The notes under the pieces were generated by a model. The model saw only the letters and a program-made list of their open reading frames with translations, ran no database searches and was not told where the DNA came from. Below, one piece after another: positions 44,086 through 53,291 of a stretch of DNA of 64,000 nt (position 1 is the stretch's first letter; each line of letters begins with the position of its first letter). The stretch is from Qipengyuania soli (GTDB lineage Bacteria; Pseudomonadota; Alphaproteobacteria; Sphingomonadales; Sphingomonadaceae): contig NZ_CP064654.1 in assembly GCF_015529805.1 (NCBI RefSeq), positions 1,736,001-1,800,000 of the forward strand. Reading direction: 5' to 3'. The translations under genes were made by a program, and so were the position numbers.

Positions 44086-45300
44086 ATGACAGACAAGCGT
44101 GACCTGCTGATCCTGGGCGGTGGCCTGGTGGGAATGACCCTGGCGCTCGCCGCCGCGAAGAAGGGATTGTCGAGCCACGTCGTCGACCGTGCCGACCCGT
44201 CCGAACTGACCGCGGAAGGCTTCGACGGACGCGCCTCGGCCATATCGACGGCAAGCTGGCGCCTGTTCCGCAATATCGGTCTCGAAGACGCGCTCGAACC
44301 GCACGGCTGCGATATCGCCGCCATCGCGGTCATGGACCAGATGAAACCCGGCCGCATCGATTTCCGGCCCGAGCCGCACGAAGGCACGCTCGGACGCATG
44401 TTCGCCAACCGCCAGCTGCGACTCGCATTGCACGAGGCGGCGGCCAAGGAACCGCTCATCGCCTGGCACGCGCCGGTGACCGTGGTCGATCGCCAGCGCG
44501 GCGAATTCGGGGTCTCGGCAAGGCTGGCCGACGGCACGGTGCTCGAAGCGACGCTGATGGTGGGTGCGGAAGGACGTGGCTCGCCTTCGCGTGAAGAGGC
44601 GGGCTTCAAGATGGCCACCTGGGACTACAGCCATCGCGCGCTTATCGTCGGCCTCGACCATTCCAAGTCGCACGAGAATGTCGCGTGGGAAATCTTCTAT
44701 CCCGACGGTCCTTTCGCCCTACTGCCCATGCTCGACGGGCCGGGTGGCCAGCACCGCAGCGCGCTGGTGTGGACGGTGGACGAGAAGGATGCAGCGGGCG
44801 TGCTCAAGCTGTCCGACCGTGCCTTCCTTGCCGAAGTGCGCAAGCGAATGGGCGATATCCTCGGTGATCTGACGCTCAACAGCCAGAGATCGTCCTGGCC
44901 GCTCAGCTTCCAGCACACGGCGCGCATCGTCGAACACCGCCTCGCCCTGATCGGCGACAGCGCGCACGGGATGCACCCGATTGCCGGTCAGGGGTTAAAC
45001 CTTGGCCTGCGCGATGTGGGCGCGCTGGTGGAGGTGCTCGAGGAGGCGCTCCGGCTCGGCCTCGACCTCGGCGATGCGCAGGTGCTCAAGAAATACGAGG
45101 AATGGCGCGCGCTCGATTCCCTGATGGTCATGGGCGCGACCGACGGCCTGACGCGCCTCTTTGGCGTCCCCGGCAAGGCGGCCAGTGCCGTGCGCCGGTT
45201 CGGAATGGCCGGAGTGCAGCGTTCGGGCTGGCTCAAGCGCTTCTTCATGGACGAGGCGCGTGGAGTATCGGGGCGCCTGCCGGAGATGCTGAAGGCCTAG
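44086..45300 (+). CDS. UbiH/UbiF/COQ6-type FAD monooxygenase
   Basis: 404 residues. Ring hydroxylase of ubiquinone synthesis by family. FAD motif ILGGGLVGMTLALAAAKKG at the N-terminus, and the family signature GDSAHGMHPIAGQGLNLGLRD near residue 300. Which ring position it hydroxylates cannot be read from the sequence; alphaproteobacteria often use UbiL-type enzymes of mixed specificity. An ATG at 44077 is an alternative start. Confidence 0.88.
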   Translation: MTDKRDLLILGGGLVGMTLALAAAKKGLSSHVVDRADPSELTAEGFDGRASAISTASWRLFRNIGLEDALEPHGCDIAAIAVMDQMKPGRIDFRPEPHEGTLGRMFANRQLRLALHEAAAKEPLIAWHAPVTVVDRQRGEFGVSARLADGTVLEATLMVGAEGRGSPSREEAGFKMATWDYSHRALIVGLDHSKSHENVAWEIFYPDGPFALLPMLDGPGGQHRSALVWTVDEKDAAGVLKLSDRAFLAEVRKRMGDILGDLTLNSQRSSWPLSFQHTARIVEHRLALIGDSAHGMHPIAGQGLNLGLRDVGALVEVLEEALRLGLDLGDAQVLKKYEEWRALDSLMVMGATDGLTRLFGVPGKAASAVRRFGMAGVQRSGWLKRFFMDEARGVSGRLPEMLKA

Positions 45301-46184
45301 TTTTCGGCGAGGCTCGGCTGCGAGATACGGTTGCCCGCCCCATCGCGCAGGCGGCGCGGCTCAAGCACGGCGGCGGTCTCGATCAGGTCGAGCGCCTGCT
45401 GGGCAGCGGCGTAACGCTCGGCATCGCGAATCCACCCATCGGCACTTTCGGCACCCGGCAGGTTGCGCACTTCGGCAATCGCCGCTTCGGTCCGCCCGCT
45501 TTCGAGGAACATCCGCGCCCGTTCGAGACGGCGCTGCGGCTGCGGCGACGGGGCGCTCTCACGGCGCACCACGAAGAGGCTGCCGAGCTCCTCGCGAAAT
45601 CGCGCGAAACCGCTCCTGTTCGTCGGTTCCGCGAGACGCGGCGCAAGGCCTTCGAGGCGTGCAGTGAGCTGGTCCAGCGTCACCGGATTGCGGCTCGATC
45701 GGATCAGCGTGTCGACCGCGTTGGGCATGGCATCGCCGAAGCGCAGGCGCAGCTGGTCGGCAAGATAGCCGAGTTCGGCGCCCTTCTCGATCGCGCGACG
45801 GGTGGCAAAGGCGATCAGTAGCCCCTCGGCGCGCGCGGCATTGCCGGCGGCGGCCTGAGCCTGCAGATCGAGCCGCGCGAGGCGCTGTTCGGCAGCGGCA
45901 AGGCGCTGGTCGATCCCGCCCTGCTGTTCGGCCACTCTCTCGACTGCCTTCTGGGCAGCCGCCTGACTGGCCGTCGCACTGGGCGTAGGTGACGGGTCGG
46001 TGGTTGGGCTCGCCGCGACCTGCTGCGGCGCATCGGCCGCGATTTCCACGGAAGAACCGCTGCCGTTGAGCTTGTAGACTGCGTAACCGACGAGTGTCCC
46101 GCCGAGCACGAATGAGGCAAGCACAGCCATCAGTACGGGCCGCCCCGAAGGCCCCGTGCGCCTGCTGCTGGAAAAATCGTTCAT
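45297..46184 (-). CDS. Mitofilin-like (Mic60-type) membrane protein next to hemD
   Basis: 295 residues. Short polar N-terminus, one transmembrane helix (about residues 18-37, RPVLMAVLASFVLGGTLVGYAVY), a Pro/Ser/Thr-rich linker, a coiled coil (about 70-135, Glu/Gln/Ala-rich with QQGGIDQRLAAAEQRLARLD), and a helical C-terminal domain with AIAEVRNLPGAES. Alphaproteobacterial Mic60 homologues (COG4223) are known to follow hemC-hemD, exactly this layout. A role in shaping the inner membrane is known for that family and inferred here. Confidence 0.75.
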   Translation of the reverse strand: MNDFSSSRRTGPSGRPVLMAVLASFVLGGTLVGYAVYKLNGSGSSVEIAADAPQQVAASPTTDPSPTPSATASQAAAQKAVERVAEQQGGIDQRLAAAEQRLARLDLQAQAAAGNAARAEGLLIAFATRRAIEKGAELGYLADQLRLRFGDAMPNAVDTLIRSSRNPVTLDQLTARLEGLAPRLAEPTNRSGFARFREELGSLFVVRRESAPSPQPQRRLERARMFLESGRTEAAIAEVRNLPGAESADGWIRDAERYAAAQQALDLIETAAVLEPRRLRDGAGNRISQPSLAEN

Positions 46185-46239
46185 AGTATCCGTTCTGCGA
46201 CCCCGACATCCGCCATCAGGATGCGACCCTCTCCAAGGC

Positions 46240-46920
46240 TCAGTTCTGGCACAAAGATTCCGCCAATGCCAGCATGTCGGCATCGGTCGGGGCGGCTGCG
46301 GTGTGGATGGATCGCCAGCCTTCGCCACAGGCCGCGGCCACGCGCGGGCCGATGGCGATGAGGTCGACCTGCGAGCGGTCGAGCGAATTCCTATCGAACT
46401 CCTCGCACAGCCGCTGTGCAGCGCTGGCGGAATGGAGCATCGCCACACCGCCCCCGCGCAAGGCCGTCAATGCTTCTGGTGGAAGAGGTTCGGGCACGGT
46501 GCGGTAGACCACCTGCGTCTCCACCCTGATCCCTTCGGGTAGGTCCAGCGGTACGCGGTCTTCCCCGGCGAGCCTGAGTAGCCGGAGCTCGCGTCCGCCA
46601 AGCTGGTCGACCAGCGGCTGGAGTCCGCCCCGCCCCGTGCTCGCGACAAGGAAGCCTGCGGCGCGCGCCGTCTCGGCTGTGGTCTCTCCCACGGCATGCA
46701 CCGGAAGGCGTTTGAGCTTTTCCAGTTCCGCGCCCGCATGGCGCCACACGTTCGCGCTGCCCACGAGCAGTCCGTCGAATTCGTCCGGATCGGTGATGTG
46801 CCACTCGACAGGTTCGACGACCGAGAGCGGTGCGCCCTGTATGTCGAGACCCATTGCCCGCGCCGTTTCGACGGTAATCGACCAGCCCGGCTCGGGCCTG
46901 AAGACGAACAGCGGCTTCAC
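46240..46920 (-). CDS. hemD: Uroporphyrinogen-III synthase HemD
   Basis: 226 residues. Closes hydroxymethylbilane into uroporphyrinogen III with inversion of ring D. HemD proteins are poorly conserved; supporting features are RPEPGWSITVETARAMG, VGSANVWRHAGAELE, HAVGETTAETARAAGF and AIGPRVAAACGEGW with the typical spacing of a two-domain fold. The start overlaps the hemC stop by 4 bases (ATGA). Confidence 0.88.
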   Translation of the reverse strand: MKPLFVFRPEPGWSITVETARAMGLDIQGAPLSVVEPVEWHITDPDEFDGLLVGSANVWRHAGAELEKLKRLPVHAVGETTAETARAAGFLVASTGRGGLQPLVDQLGGRELRLLRLAGEDRVPLDLPEGIRVETQVVYRTVPEPLPPEALTALRGGGVAMLHSASAAQRLCEEFDRNSLDRSQVDLIAIGPRVAAACGEGWRSIHTAAAPTDADMLALAESLCQN

Positions 46921-47846
46921 GCCAATCCGTCGAACAGGCGGACAACCTCGGGAGGTGCAGACCCGAGCAGCTTCCGGGCAAGTTCGAGTGGCGCATTATT
47001 GTCGCCATCGCCGAAAGTCGCGGCTTCCTCGACCCTGACGCTTCCGTCTGCGCTGTAGATCGCCGCACGCAGGTGCAGCCGGTTGCCCTCGCGCTGCGTC
47101 AGAGCCGCGATCGGGCTGCTGCAGCCGCCACCCAAGCCTTCGAGCAAGCGCCGTTCGGCGCGGATTTCGGCATGGCTGTCGGCATGGTCGATGGCTGCCA
47201 GGAGATCGCGCACCTTGGCATCGTCGCTCCTGCACTCGATCCCGATGGCTGCCTGTGCCGGCGCCGGCAGCCAGTCTTCGGGATCGAGCCTGACGCCGAC
47301 TTCGTCCTCGCCCAACCGGTCGAGCCCAGCTGCTGCTAGGAAAGTGGCATGGGCCTCGCCCGCCTCGAGCTTGGCAATACGGGTGGCGACATTGCCGCGG
47401 ATGGGCACGACCTCCAGATCGGGGCGCACATGAAGCAATTGCGCCGCCCGGCGTGGTGCGCTGGTGCCGACGCGCGCGCCCTGCGGAATCCCGGCAATCG
47501 AGGGCGCGCCGAGCAGGCGGTCCGCCTTGTCCGCGCGTGGCAGGATGGCAGCGATCGCGATCTCTGCTGGCCTGATGGTCTCGACGTCCTTCATCGAATG
47601 GACGGCAATGTCGATCCGGCCATCCACCAGCCACTGGTCGAGTTCGCGGGTCCACAAGGCCTTGCCGCCGATTTCGGCGAGCGGGCGGTCCTGTATCCTG
47701 TCGCCGCTTGCGACGACCGGGACCAGTTCGACGGCGGATTCGTCCCATTCGTGGGCCGCGCACAGGCGCGCACGGGCCTCGTGCGCCTGCGCCAGGGCAA
47801 GCGGCGAACGCCTGGTTCCAAGACGAATGATCGGTGAGACTGGCAT
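46917..47846 (-). CDS. hemC: Hydroxymethylbilane synthase HemC
   Basis: 309 residues. Polymerises four porphobilinogen units into hydroxymethylbilane. C242 in [13 protein letters not shown] is the dipyrromethane-cofactor Cys. [12 protein letters not shown] is the N-terminal block, and SMKDVE with [11 protein letters not shown] contain the binding Lys/Arg residues. Divergent from tsaD with 47 bases between starts, as in many alphaproteobacteria. Confidence 0.96.
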   Translation of the reverse strand: MPVSPIIRLGTRRSPLALAQAHEARARLCAAHEWDESAVELVPVVASGDRIQDRPLAEIGGKALWTRELDQWLVDGRIDIAVHSMKDVETIRPAEIAIAAILPRADKADRLLGAPSIAGIPQGARVGTSAPRRAAQLLHVRPDLEVVPIRGNVATRIAKLEAGEAHATFLAAAGLDRLGEDEVGVRLDPEDWLPAPAQAAIGIECRSDDAKVRDLLAAIDHADSHAEIRAERRLLEGLGGGCSSPIAALTQREGNRLHLRAAIYSADGSVRVEEAATFGDGDNNAPLELARKLLGSAPPEVVRLFDGLA

Positions 47847-47893
47847 CGGGTTTGCTTGCCCTAGCGAGCAGGGGCGCTAAGGGGAAGCCACTG

Positions 47894-48934
47894 ATGACAC
47901 TGGTTCTCGGCATAGAAAGTTCCTGCGACGAAACCGCAGCCGCGCTGGTCGACGGTGATCGCCGCATCGTGGCACAGCGCATCGCTTCGCAGGACGCGGA
48001 ACACGCGCCCTATGGCGGTGTCGTCCCGGAAATCGCCGCGCGCGCCCATGCGGAGCGCCTCGCTCCGATGATCGAAGGCGTTCTTGCAGATGCCGGCGTT
48101 ACCCTGGCCGATTGCGACGCGATTGCCGCGACCGCCGGCCCGGGTCTCATCGGCGGGGTCATGGTCGGTCTCGTCAGCGCCAAAGCGCTCGCCATGGCGA
48201 GCGACACGCCACTGATTGCGATCAACCATCTCGAAGGCCATGCCCTGAGCCCGCGCCTGGCCGACGCCAGCATCGGCTTCCCATATGTCCTGCTGCTGGT
48301 GTCCGGCGGACACTGCCAGATCCTGCGGGTCGACGGCGTCGGACGCTACAAGCGCCTTGCCACCACGATCGACGATGCGCTGGGCGAAGCGTTCGACAAG
48401 ACCGCCAAGATCCTCGGCCTCGGTTTTCCGGGCGGCCCCGCAGTCGAGCGCAAGGCAATGGAGGGCGATCCCTCGGCGGTTCCCCTGCCGCGCCCGATGG
48501 TCGGCAGCGGCGAGCCCCATTTTTCTTTCGCGGGATTGAAGAGCGCCGTCCTCCGCGCGCACGAAAGCGGCCAATTCGAAATCGCCGACATCGCTGCCAG
48601 CTTCCAGCAGGCAGCGGTCGATTGCGTCATCGACCGGTTGAGGGTCGCACTAGCGGAAACCGACGATATCGACACGCTGGTCGTCGCGGGCGGCGTGGCC
48701 GCGAATGCGACGGTTCGCGCAGCACTGGAGCAGGTGGCGGCAGACCACGGCATGCGCTTCGCCGCCCCGCCGCCCAAACTGTGCACCGACAATGCCGCGA
48801 TGATTGCCTGGGCCGGGGTCGAGCGACTTGCGCTGCCGGAATTCTCCCCCGCCCCGCTCGATATCTCGGCCCGCCCGCGCTGGCCGCTCGATCCCGACGC
48901 CGCACCTGTTCGCGGTGCCGGAGTGAAGGCATGA
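47894..48934 (+). CDS. tsaD: tRNA threonylcarbamoyladenosine transferase subunit TsaD
   Basis: 346 residues. Transfers the threonylcarbamoyl group to A37 of tRNAs that read ANN codons, with TsaB and TsaE. Metal-site His residues H112 and H116 in INHLEGHAL, Asp in [28 protein letters not shown] is the N-terminal block. The start at 47894 gives the standard [13 protein letters not shown]. Its stop overlaps the gpsA ATG by 4 bases. Confidence 0.96.
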   Translation: MTLVLGIESSCDETAAALVDGDRRIVAQRIASQDAEHAPYGGVVPEIAARAHAERLAPMIEGVLADAGVTLADCDAIAATAGPGLIGGVMVGLVSAKALAMASDTPLIAINHLEGHALSPRLADASIGFPYVLLLVSGGHCQILRVDGVGRYKRLATTIDDALGEAFDKTAKILGLGFPGGPAVERKAMEGDPSAVPLPRPMVGSGEPHFSFAGLKSAVLRAHESGQFEIADIAASFQQAAVDCVIDRLRVALAETDDIDTLVVAGGVAANATVRAALEQVAADHGMRFAAPPPKLCTDNAAMIAWAGVERLALPEFSPAPLDISARPRWPLDPDAAPVRGAGVKA

Positions 48935-49920
48935 GCGTCGGCGTCCTCGGTGCGGGCGCTTGGGGCACGGCGCTCGCGCAGATGCTGGCGAGCGACGGGC
49001 GCGAGGTGCTCCTGTGGGCACGCGAGGAAGAGCTCGTCGCCGAAATCAACGCGCAGCACACCAACTCGATCTTCCTTCCCTCCGCAGACCTGTCACCAGA
49101 GGTGAAGGCGACCAACGACCTTGCGGAAATGGCAGCGCTGGACACGCTCCTGGTGGTCACTCCGGCGCAGCACATGGGCAGCGTGCTGGCTGCAATGCCC
49201 CGACACCCGCGCGACCTCGTGCTGTGTTCCAAGGGTATCGAGGCGGGCACCGGACGACTGATGAACCACGTTGCAGCCGACGCTGCGCCCGGAAGCGCCA
49301 TCGCAGTCCTGTCGGGCCCGACATTCGCGCATGAGGTTGCTGCCGGATTGCCAACCGCAGTCACACTGGCCTGTGGTGGAGGCGAAGAGCAGTGGGAACG
49401 CCTCTCTCCGGTCATCGCAAGGCCGACCTTCCGGCCCTATTTCTCCGACGACGTTACCGGGGCAGAGATCGGCGGGTCGGTCAAGAACGTCCTCGCCATT
49501 GCCTGCGGAGTGGTCGATGGCCTCGGCCTTGGCCAGAATGCCCGCGCTGCCCTGATCGCACGCGGATATGCCGAGATGCTGCGTTTCGGTGAGGCACTTG
49601 GGGCCCGGGTCGAGACCCTGGCGGGCCTGTGCGGCCTCGGCGATCTGGTCCTTACCTGTTCCTCGACCTCGAGCCGCAATTTCTCGCTCGGCAAGGCACT
49701 GGGAGAAGGTCACAGCGCTGTAGACCTGATGGCCGATCGCAGGACGGTGGCGGAAGGCGCGCATACCGCACCCGTGCTTGTCGAACTCGCCGCACGCCAT
49801 GGCGTCGCCATGCCGATCGTCACCGCCGTTTACGGCCTCATCAAGGGCAACGACCCGCGCGCTACGGTCTCGGCCCTGCTTTCGCGGCCCTTGCGCGCCG
49901 AGCAGGAAAACGCCGGATGA
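48931..49920 (+). CDS. gpsA: Glycerol-3-phosphate dehydrogenase [NAD(P)+] GpsA
   Basis: 329 residues. Makes sn-glycerol 3-phosphate from dihydroxyacetone phosphate for phospholipids. Dinucleotide motif [19 protein letters not shown] and [11 protein letters not shown]; catalytic Lys in [22 protein letters not shown] and [14 protein letters not shown]. It overlaps tsaD on the left and the flippase gene on the right by 4 bases each (ATGA). Confidence 0.96.
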   Translation: MSVGVLGAGAWGTALAQMLASDGREVLLWAREEELVAEINAQHTNSIFLPSADLSPEVKATNDLAEMAALDTLLVVTPAQHMGSVLAAMPRHPRDLVLCSKGIEAGTGRLMNHVAADAAPGSAIAVLSGPTFAHEVAAGLPTAVTLACGGGEEQWERLSPVIARPTFRPYFSDDVTGAEIGGSVKNVLAIACGVVDGLGLGQNARAALIARGYAEMLRFGEALGARVETLAGLCGLGDLVLTCSSTSSRNFSLGKALGEGHSAVDLMADRRTVAEGAHTAPVLVELAARHGVAMPIVTAVYGLIKGNDPRATVSALLSRPLRAEQENAG

Positions 49921-51419
49921 GCGCTGACCAGTCCGACGAGGACCTGACCGCACTCGCAAAGGGCGGACGCCAGAACTTCATCGGCTTCCTCCTGCGCCTG
50001 CTTGCACGCCTGCCGTTCCTGTTCATCGCCGGGCGCCTTTATGGCCCCGACGCGCTCGGTCGCTTTGCTTCTGCCCTGGTCGTGGTCGAACTCGCAGCGA
50101 TGATCTGCGCGATGGGCGAGAAGCGCGGGCTGGCCCAACGACTGACCGAAGGAGAGGACGCCCACCCTGCCAACCTCGTCTATGACGGCATGCTGTTGGC
50201 GGTCATGTTCTCGGCGGTCGCGGCTGCCTTCTTCTGGCTCGTCCCTGCCCCCTTGTTTCCCTCGGGCCAGTATACCGAACTCGACCGCCTGGTCGTGCTC
50301 GCTATCCCGGGATACGCGCTGACCGAAATCGTGCTCGCGGCGCAGGCCTATCGCTACGACATCGCGACAACCGTGCGCGCACGCGCCGTGGTCGAGCCGT
50401 GGACGATCTCGATCATGGCCGGGGTATTCTATTTCATTCCGGCGACGAGCGAATCCGGTCTCGCGCTGGCATACCTCGTGTCGATCTACGCCGGCCTGCT
50501 GACAGGGCTGTGGTCGTTTTTCCGCAGCTATGGCCCGCCCCGCGCATGGCGACCCCATCCGTCCTACATGGCGCGGATGACAGCGAGGGCGCTTCCGCTG
50601 GCCACTGCCGATGCGATCGAGTGGGGGACGCGCAGGCTCGACATCTTCATTCTCGGCCTCTTCGCCGCGCCTGCTGCCGTCGGCGTTTACTACATCGCCC
50701 AGCAGGTCGCGAGCCTGCCGCAGAAGCTCAAGACCAGCTTCGAGCCAATCCTCGGGCCGGTCATCACCAAGAACCTCAAGACCAAGAACTACGAAGCCAT
50801 CGCCAGACAGGTTTGCCAGGTCGGCTTCTGGATCGTCGCGATGCAGGCCGGCATTGCCCTCGCGCTGGGCGTGCCGGGCGAGGCTGTCATGGGCCTCGTC
50901 GGTCCCGAATTCGTCGGCGGAACGGGTGCGCTGGCCTTCTTGCTCGCAGCCGAAGTCGTGGCCGCTACGGCCGTGGTTTCCGAAGCGGTCCTCATCTATG
51001 TCGCGCGGGTCAAGAACCTGTGGATCTCGATCGGCACCATTGTGCTGCAGGGCGTGCTTACCGTCGTCCTGATCGAGGCAATGGTGGCAGGCGGCTATGG
51101 CGAGCCTTTCAAGGCTGCCGCTGCCGCAATCGCACTTGCCCTTGCGCTTGGCACGGCGAGCCTCGTCAAGGCGATCCTCCTGTCGAAGATCCTCGGCCAG
51201 TCGATCAACAATTTCCGCTGGGCACTGGTTTGGGCTGCGGCACCCGCCGTGGTCGTCGGCTTCATCGCGACCAGGCTGCCCGAATGGGCCGAGCTGGCTT
51301 TCGGCATTCCCGCGATCCTCGGCGTCTACGGCTGGGTCATCTGGCGGCGCGGCTTCGGACCTGAGGACCGCGTCCTGTTCAAGCGCAGCCGCAGCAAGGA
51401 AGCGGTCGAGGAAAGCTGA
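49917..51419 (+). CDS. Polysaccharide/lipid flippase of the MOP superfamily (Wzx-like)
   Basis: 500 residues with about 12-14 transmembrane helices. The N-terminal KGGRQNFIGFLLRLLARLPFLF and YGPDALGRFASAL match O-unit flippases; WGTRRLDIFILGLFAAPAAVGVYYIA is the mid-chain signature. It probably flips an undecaprenyl-linked glycan. It is translationally coupled to gpsA, a pairing of lipid synthesis and lipid flipping. The exopolysaccharide genes at 57-64 kb are 6 kb away. Confidence 0.85.
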   Translation: MSADQSDEDLTALAKGGRQNFIGFLLRLLARLPFLFIAGRLYGPDALGRFASALVVVELAAMICAMGEKRGLAQRLTEGEDAHPANLVYDGMLLAVMFSAVAAAFFWLVPAPLFPSGQYTELDRLVVLAIPGYALTEIVLAAQAYRYDIATTVRARAVVEPWTISIMAGVFYFIPATSESGLALAYLVSIYAGLLTGLWSFFRSYGPPRAWRPHPSYMARMTARALPLATADAIEWGTRRLDIFILGLFAAPAAVGVYYIAQQVASLPQKLKTSFEPILGPVITKNLKTKNYEAIARQVCQVGFWIVAMQAGIALALGVPGEAVMGLVGPEFVGGTGALAFLLAAEVVAATAVVSEAVLIYVARVKNLWISIGTIVLQGVLTVVLIEAMVAGGYGEPFKAAAAAIALALALGTASLVKAILLSKILGQSINNFRWALVWAAAPAVVVGFIATRLPEWAELAFGIPAILGVYGWVIWRRGFGPEDRVLFKRSRSKEAVEES

Positions 51420-51467
51420 GCCGCGCCCGGTTGGCACGGCAGGCCAGGCTCGGCTAGGAACCCCGCC

Positions 51468-52208
51468 ATGCGCATCCGCCCTTCCCTTGCGATCTTTTCC
51501 GGCGCCGTCCTGATCGCCGCCATAGGCTATGCCGTTGCATTGCCGACGGCAGACGCTTTCGTCGCTCCGCTTCAGGCGAAAGCCAAGGCAGCCATCGACG
51601 AAGCCGGCGGCCGCGGCGTCGAGGCGGATTTCGTCGACCGGAATGGCTCGCCGACACGCCATCCGTGGCTCAAGGGCGGTCGCAGGCTCGATGACGACAC
51701 CCGTGCCCGCGTCGCCCATGCCGTCGCCGCTGTCCCGGGAGTTGGCGGCGTGGCCTGGGCCGATGGGACGGCACGTGCCGAGAGCGCGAAGCTGAAATAC
51801 GAACCGCTCCATTGTCAGGATGATGTCGCCGGTCTGTTGCGCACGCGATCCATCAGGTTCGAGGAAGCGTCGAGTTCGCTCGACCCTTCGAGCCGCAAGC
51901 TTTTGGACGAGGTCGCCGATGCCCTGCGTCCGTGCCTCGGTTCGATAATCTCCATCACGGGGCATACCGACAGGATCGGGAACGAGGCGGGCAATATCGC
52001 TCTCAGCATGGAGCGTGCCCGCGCCGTGCGCGAGGCGCTTGTCGGCCGGGGCATTCCCCGCGACGGGCTCAGGGCGCGCGGGGTCGGTTCCTCGGAACCG
52101 GTTGACGGCCTGACGCCCGAAGATCCTGCCAATCGGCGCATCGAATTTGCCGTGATACGGACCGAGCCGTTGACCCCCACGCCTGTCGATACCCCGGGAG
52201 CGCGTTGA
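51468..52208 (+). CDS. OmpA-family envelope protein
   Basis: 246 residues. An N-terminal signal anchor is followed by a BON-like segment with VPGVGGVAWADGTA. The C-terminal half is an OmpA peptidoglycan-binding domain: IRFEEASSSLDPSSRKLLDEVA, ISITGHTDRIGNEAGN, SMERARAVREALVGRGIPRD, DPANRRIEFAV. The Asp and Arg that hold diaminopimelate are in GHTD and NRRIEF. One base separates its stop from a 36-codon frame. Confidence 0.88.
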   Translation: MRIRPSLAIFSGAVLIAAIGYAVALPTADAFVAPLQAKAKAAIDEAGGRGVEADFVDRNGSPTRHPWLKGGRRLDDDTRARVAHAVAAVPGVGGVAWADGTARAESAKLKYEPLHCQDDVAGLLRTRSIRFEEASSSLDPSSRKLLDEVADALRPCLGSIISITGHTDRIGNEAGNIALSMERARAVREALVGRGIPRDGLRARGVGSSEPVDGLTPEDPANRRIEFAVIRTEPLTPTPVDTPGAR

Positions 52209-52209
52209 G

Positions 52210-52320
52210 ATGCCTGTCTGGTTCGAACTGGTCGCCCTGATGCTTGCAGGATATGGGGCCGGAATAGGAATTGGCTGGGTCCTTTGGGGCCGCAGCGACA
52301 CCGAAAGGGATGGCGAATGA
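52210..52320 (+). CDS. 36-residue membrane peptide
   Basis: ATG 52210 begins MPVWFELVALMLAGYGAGIG; the reading continues through a Gly-rich hydrophobic helix and ends WGRSDTERDGE. A GGAG lies about 10 bases upstream, within the ompA 3' end. Its stop overlaps the next gene's ATG by 4 bases (ATGA). Placement between two envelope genes with perfect coupling supports a real gene. Function unknown; a membrane partner of the HhH protein is possible. Confidence 0.65.
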   Translation: MPVWFELVALMLAGYGAGIGIGWVLWGRSDTERDGE

Positions 52321-52790
52321 CCGAACTGCTGCAAACCTACTGGCCCGCGATCGTGCTCGCGCTGGTCGTCGGGCTTGTCATCGCCTGGTACGTCTTCCGC
52401 GCCAATCGCAAGACGCGCGTGACCGGCACTTTGCATGACGTGCTCGACGAGGGCGCAGCACCTGCCGAACGAAACCGTGCGCTGATCGACAGCGCCCCCG
52501 CGGCAACCGTCGACCCGGCACCGAAAGCCGCGACTCCGGCACCGTCGACGGGCGACGACCTCACCCGGATCAAGGGCCTGGGTCCCAAGCTGGCCACCAC
52601 GCTGGGCGAGATGGGGATCACCGGATTTGCGCAAATCGCCGCCTGGGACGACGCCGAGATCGAGCGGGTCGATGCCCAGCTCGGTCGCTTCCAGGGGCGT
52701 ATCCGCCGTGACGACTGGGTAGGCCAGGCGAAACTGCTCGCAGAGGGCGACGAAGCCGGTTTTGCAGGAAAGTACGGCAAGCTCGATTAA
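52317..52790 (+). CDS. Membrane-anchored helix-hairpin-helix protein
   Basis: 157 residues. An N-terminal transmembrane helix (YWPAIVLALVVGLVIAWYVF), a charged and Pro/Ala-rich linker, then a helix-hairpin-helix domain with DDLTRIKGLGPKLATTLGEM and GITGFAQIAAW. The C-terminal RIRRDDWVGQAKLLAEG is shared with the flap-endonuclease-like HhH proteins that many alphaproteobacteria fuse to ribosomal protein or NuoE-like chains. DNA or RNA binding at the membrane is possible but not shown. Confidence 0.82.
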   Translation: MTELLQTYWPAIVLALVVGLVIAWYVFRANRKTRVTGTLHDVLDEGAAPAERNRALIDSAPAATVDPAPKAATPAPSTGDDLTRIKGLGPKLATTLGEMGITGFAQIAAWDDAEIERVDAQLGRFQGRIRRDDWVGQAKLLAEGDEAGFAGKYGKLD

Positions 52791-52855
52791 GGCGGGAACA
52801 ATCCTTCGGAAGCGATGTTGTTCCCTCAGGGTCGTCGCCTGACAGGAGAGCAAGG

Positions 52856-53218
52856 ATGGGACAGCAATTGCGTGTTCTCGTCGCCGAAGACGAGCTCATC
52901 GTGGGTTACGATCTTTGCGACACGGTGGCCGAAGCCGGCTACGAAGTCGAAGGCCCCTACGACGACATTTCGTCCGCCATGCTCGCCTTTCAGAAGAACA
53001 AGCCCGACGTCGCGATTCTCGACGTCCAGCTCGGCGACGGCATCGTCTATCCGCTGGCAGAGCAGATGATGGCCGAGAACGTGCCCGTCATCTTCCACTC
53101 GGGCCAGCTGACCCCCGGCGAGGTTGCCCAGCGCTATCCCTCGGCCCAGGCACTTGCCAAGCCTTGCCCCCCGGCCGATGTCATCGCCAGCGTACAGCAG
53201 GCCCTCCACCAGCACTGA
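52856..53218 (+). CDS. Single-domain response regulator
   Basis: 120 residues, receiver domain only. Acidic pair in VAEDELIV, phospho-Asp in VAILDVQLGDG, Thr/Ser in IFHSGQ and Lys in LAKPCPP are all present, so phosphorylation is likely. There is no output domain; it may act by protein binding as a phosphate sink or partner. Similar to the blue-light/HWE-kinase-associated single receivers of sphingomonads. A GGAG site precedes ATG 52856. No kinase is adjacent. Confidence 0.9.
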   Translation: MGQQLRVLVAEDELIVGYDLCDTVAEAGYEVEGPYDDISSAMLAFQKNKPDVAILDVQLGDGIVYPLAEQMMAENVPVIFHSGQLTPGEVAQRYPSAQALAKPCPPADVIASVQQALHQH

Positions 53219-53242
53219 CGGACAATTTCGGAACCGGCGCCG

Positions 53243-53281
53243 TTCGGGATCGGTTGGGTAAGGTAACCCACCAATCCCGAA
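53243..53281. promoter_or_regulatory. Long imperfect inverted repeat before the copper-protein gene
   Basis: TTCGGGAT (53243-53250) pairs with ATCCCGAA (53274-53281). Inside it GG-T-TGGGT (52-59) pairs with ACCCA-CC (66-72), leaving a 6-base loop. The stem is about 15 bp with one bulge and one mismatch. The ribosome site AAGGAA for the next gene begins at its foot (from 53281). It could be a regulator site, a structured leader, or the terminator of the response-regulator gene. Confidence 0.6.
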
Positions 53282-53291
53282 AGGAATTTTC

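Noticed and set aside
49830..52853. A 1007-codon open frame on the minus strand
   Set aside because: It runs antisense through gpsA, the flippase, OmpA and HhH genes, all with clear family motifs. Long antisense frames are expected at this GC content; the translation is His/Arg/Asp-rich and resembles no family.
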